A model generated the notes under the pieces. The model had not been told where the DNA came from. It ran no database searches and saw only the letters and a list, made by a program, of their open reading frames with translations. Positions 5,041 to 5,164 of a stretch of 5,164 nucleotides of DNA are shown piece by piece. This stretch comes from an uncultured Actinomycetes bacterium. Lineage in GTDB: Bacteria > Actinomycetota > Actinomycetes > Nanopelagicales > Nanopelagicaceae. Position 1 is the stretch's first letter, and the number at the start of each line of letters is the position of its first letter. Position numbers and translations under genes: made by a program. The stretch is from positions 1 through 5,164 of the forward strand of contig CAIZGZ010000186.1 of the NCBI GenBank assembly GCA_903932695.1. Reading direction: 5' to 3'.

Positions 5041-5164
5041 GTACAGAACGTATTCTCGATCTCCAAGATGTGACGATGCGCTTTGGTGGCGTATCAGCAC
5101 TCAACAAGGTCAACTTCCATGTAAACCGTGGTGAGATCGCGGCTTTGATCGGGCCTAACGGCGC
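5037..5164 (+). CDS. livG: Branched-chain amino acid ABC transporter ATP-binding protein LivG (3' end outside window)
   Basis: The first 42 codons of an ABC ATPase that would hydrolyse ATP to drive LivH/LivM transport from the cytoplasmic face. Reading from the GTG gives STERILDLQDVTMRFGGVSA, then LNKVNFHVNRGEIAALIGPNGA. The FGGVSAL segment carries the A-loop position region, and GPNGA is the beginning of the Walker A motif, which is cut by the window edge. The FGG-x-x-AL pattern is characteristic of LivG rather than LivF. The GTG start overlaps the livM stop by four bases and has AAGGAGG 7 bp upstream. A livF gene would be expected next. Everything after residue 42 is unseen, so completeness cannot be judged. 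Confidence 0.92.
   Translation, partial: MSTERILDLQDVTMRFGGVSALNKVNFHVNRGEIAALIGPNG

Noticed and set aside
1..5164. CRISPR array, insertion sequence, phage or toxin-antitoxin system
   Set aside because: No regularly spaced long repeats, transposase motifs, terminal repeats or such gene pairs are visible; the gene order looks like ordinary chromosome.

Overview
The window looks like a chromosomal segment from an actinobacterium of moderate G+C content, roughly half by eye. The main taxonomic clue is a response regulator with a C-terminal ANTAR RNA-binding domain that closely resembles mycobacterial PdtaR. It sits next to a pyruvate kinase gene and a leucine tRNA. The modest G+C, compact spacing and a full branched-chain amino acid (liv) uptake cluster would fit a streamlined freshwater actinobacterium such as the acI/Nanopelagicales group. 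That placement is inference, not proof.

Left part (1-1363): the 3' end of pyruvate kinase, a strong intrinsic terminator, a tRNA with a CAA (Leu) anticodon, and the response regulator gene. The layout is very tight. The terminator ends only a few bases before the tRNA, and the regulator's ATG begins one base after the last tRNA nucleotide. A good -10 hexamer lies in the loop and 3' arm of the terminator hairpin. The likely result is a tRNA-mRNA co-transcript whose tRNA 3'-end processing would release an almost leaderless regulator mRNA. The tRNA has a leucine anticodon, A73 and a leucine-like D arm, but only a 5-nt variable region instead of the long arm normal for bacterial tRNA-Leu.

Middle (1364-1674): a 311-bp non-coding region rich in candidate control elements. 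It holds GTNAM repeats with 11, 11 and 12 bp spacing that resemble a GlnR operator, a second 11-bp direct repeat (GTTAACC/GTTCACC) that resembles a PHO box, a heptamer that can form two alternative hairpins, and a stem-loop just ahead of the livK ribosome binding site.

Right part (1675-5164): a liv-type ABC transporter operon in the order livK (secreted solute-binding protein), livH and livM (permeases), livG (ATPase, cut by the window end). LivK would capture a branched-chain or related amino acid outside the membrane, LivH and LivM would form the channel, and LivG (with a presumed LivF beyond the window) would power transport. A 15-bp hairpin with a UUCG loop separates livK from livH. It could let livK mRNA accumulate above the permease message, and strong codon bias in livK points the same way. 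The gene content is ordinary. The features most worth checking are the short-armed tRNA-Leu, the tRNA/ORF junction and the livK upstream region.
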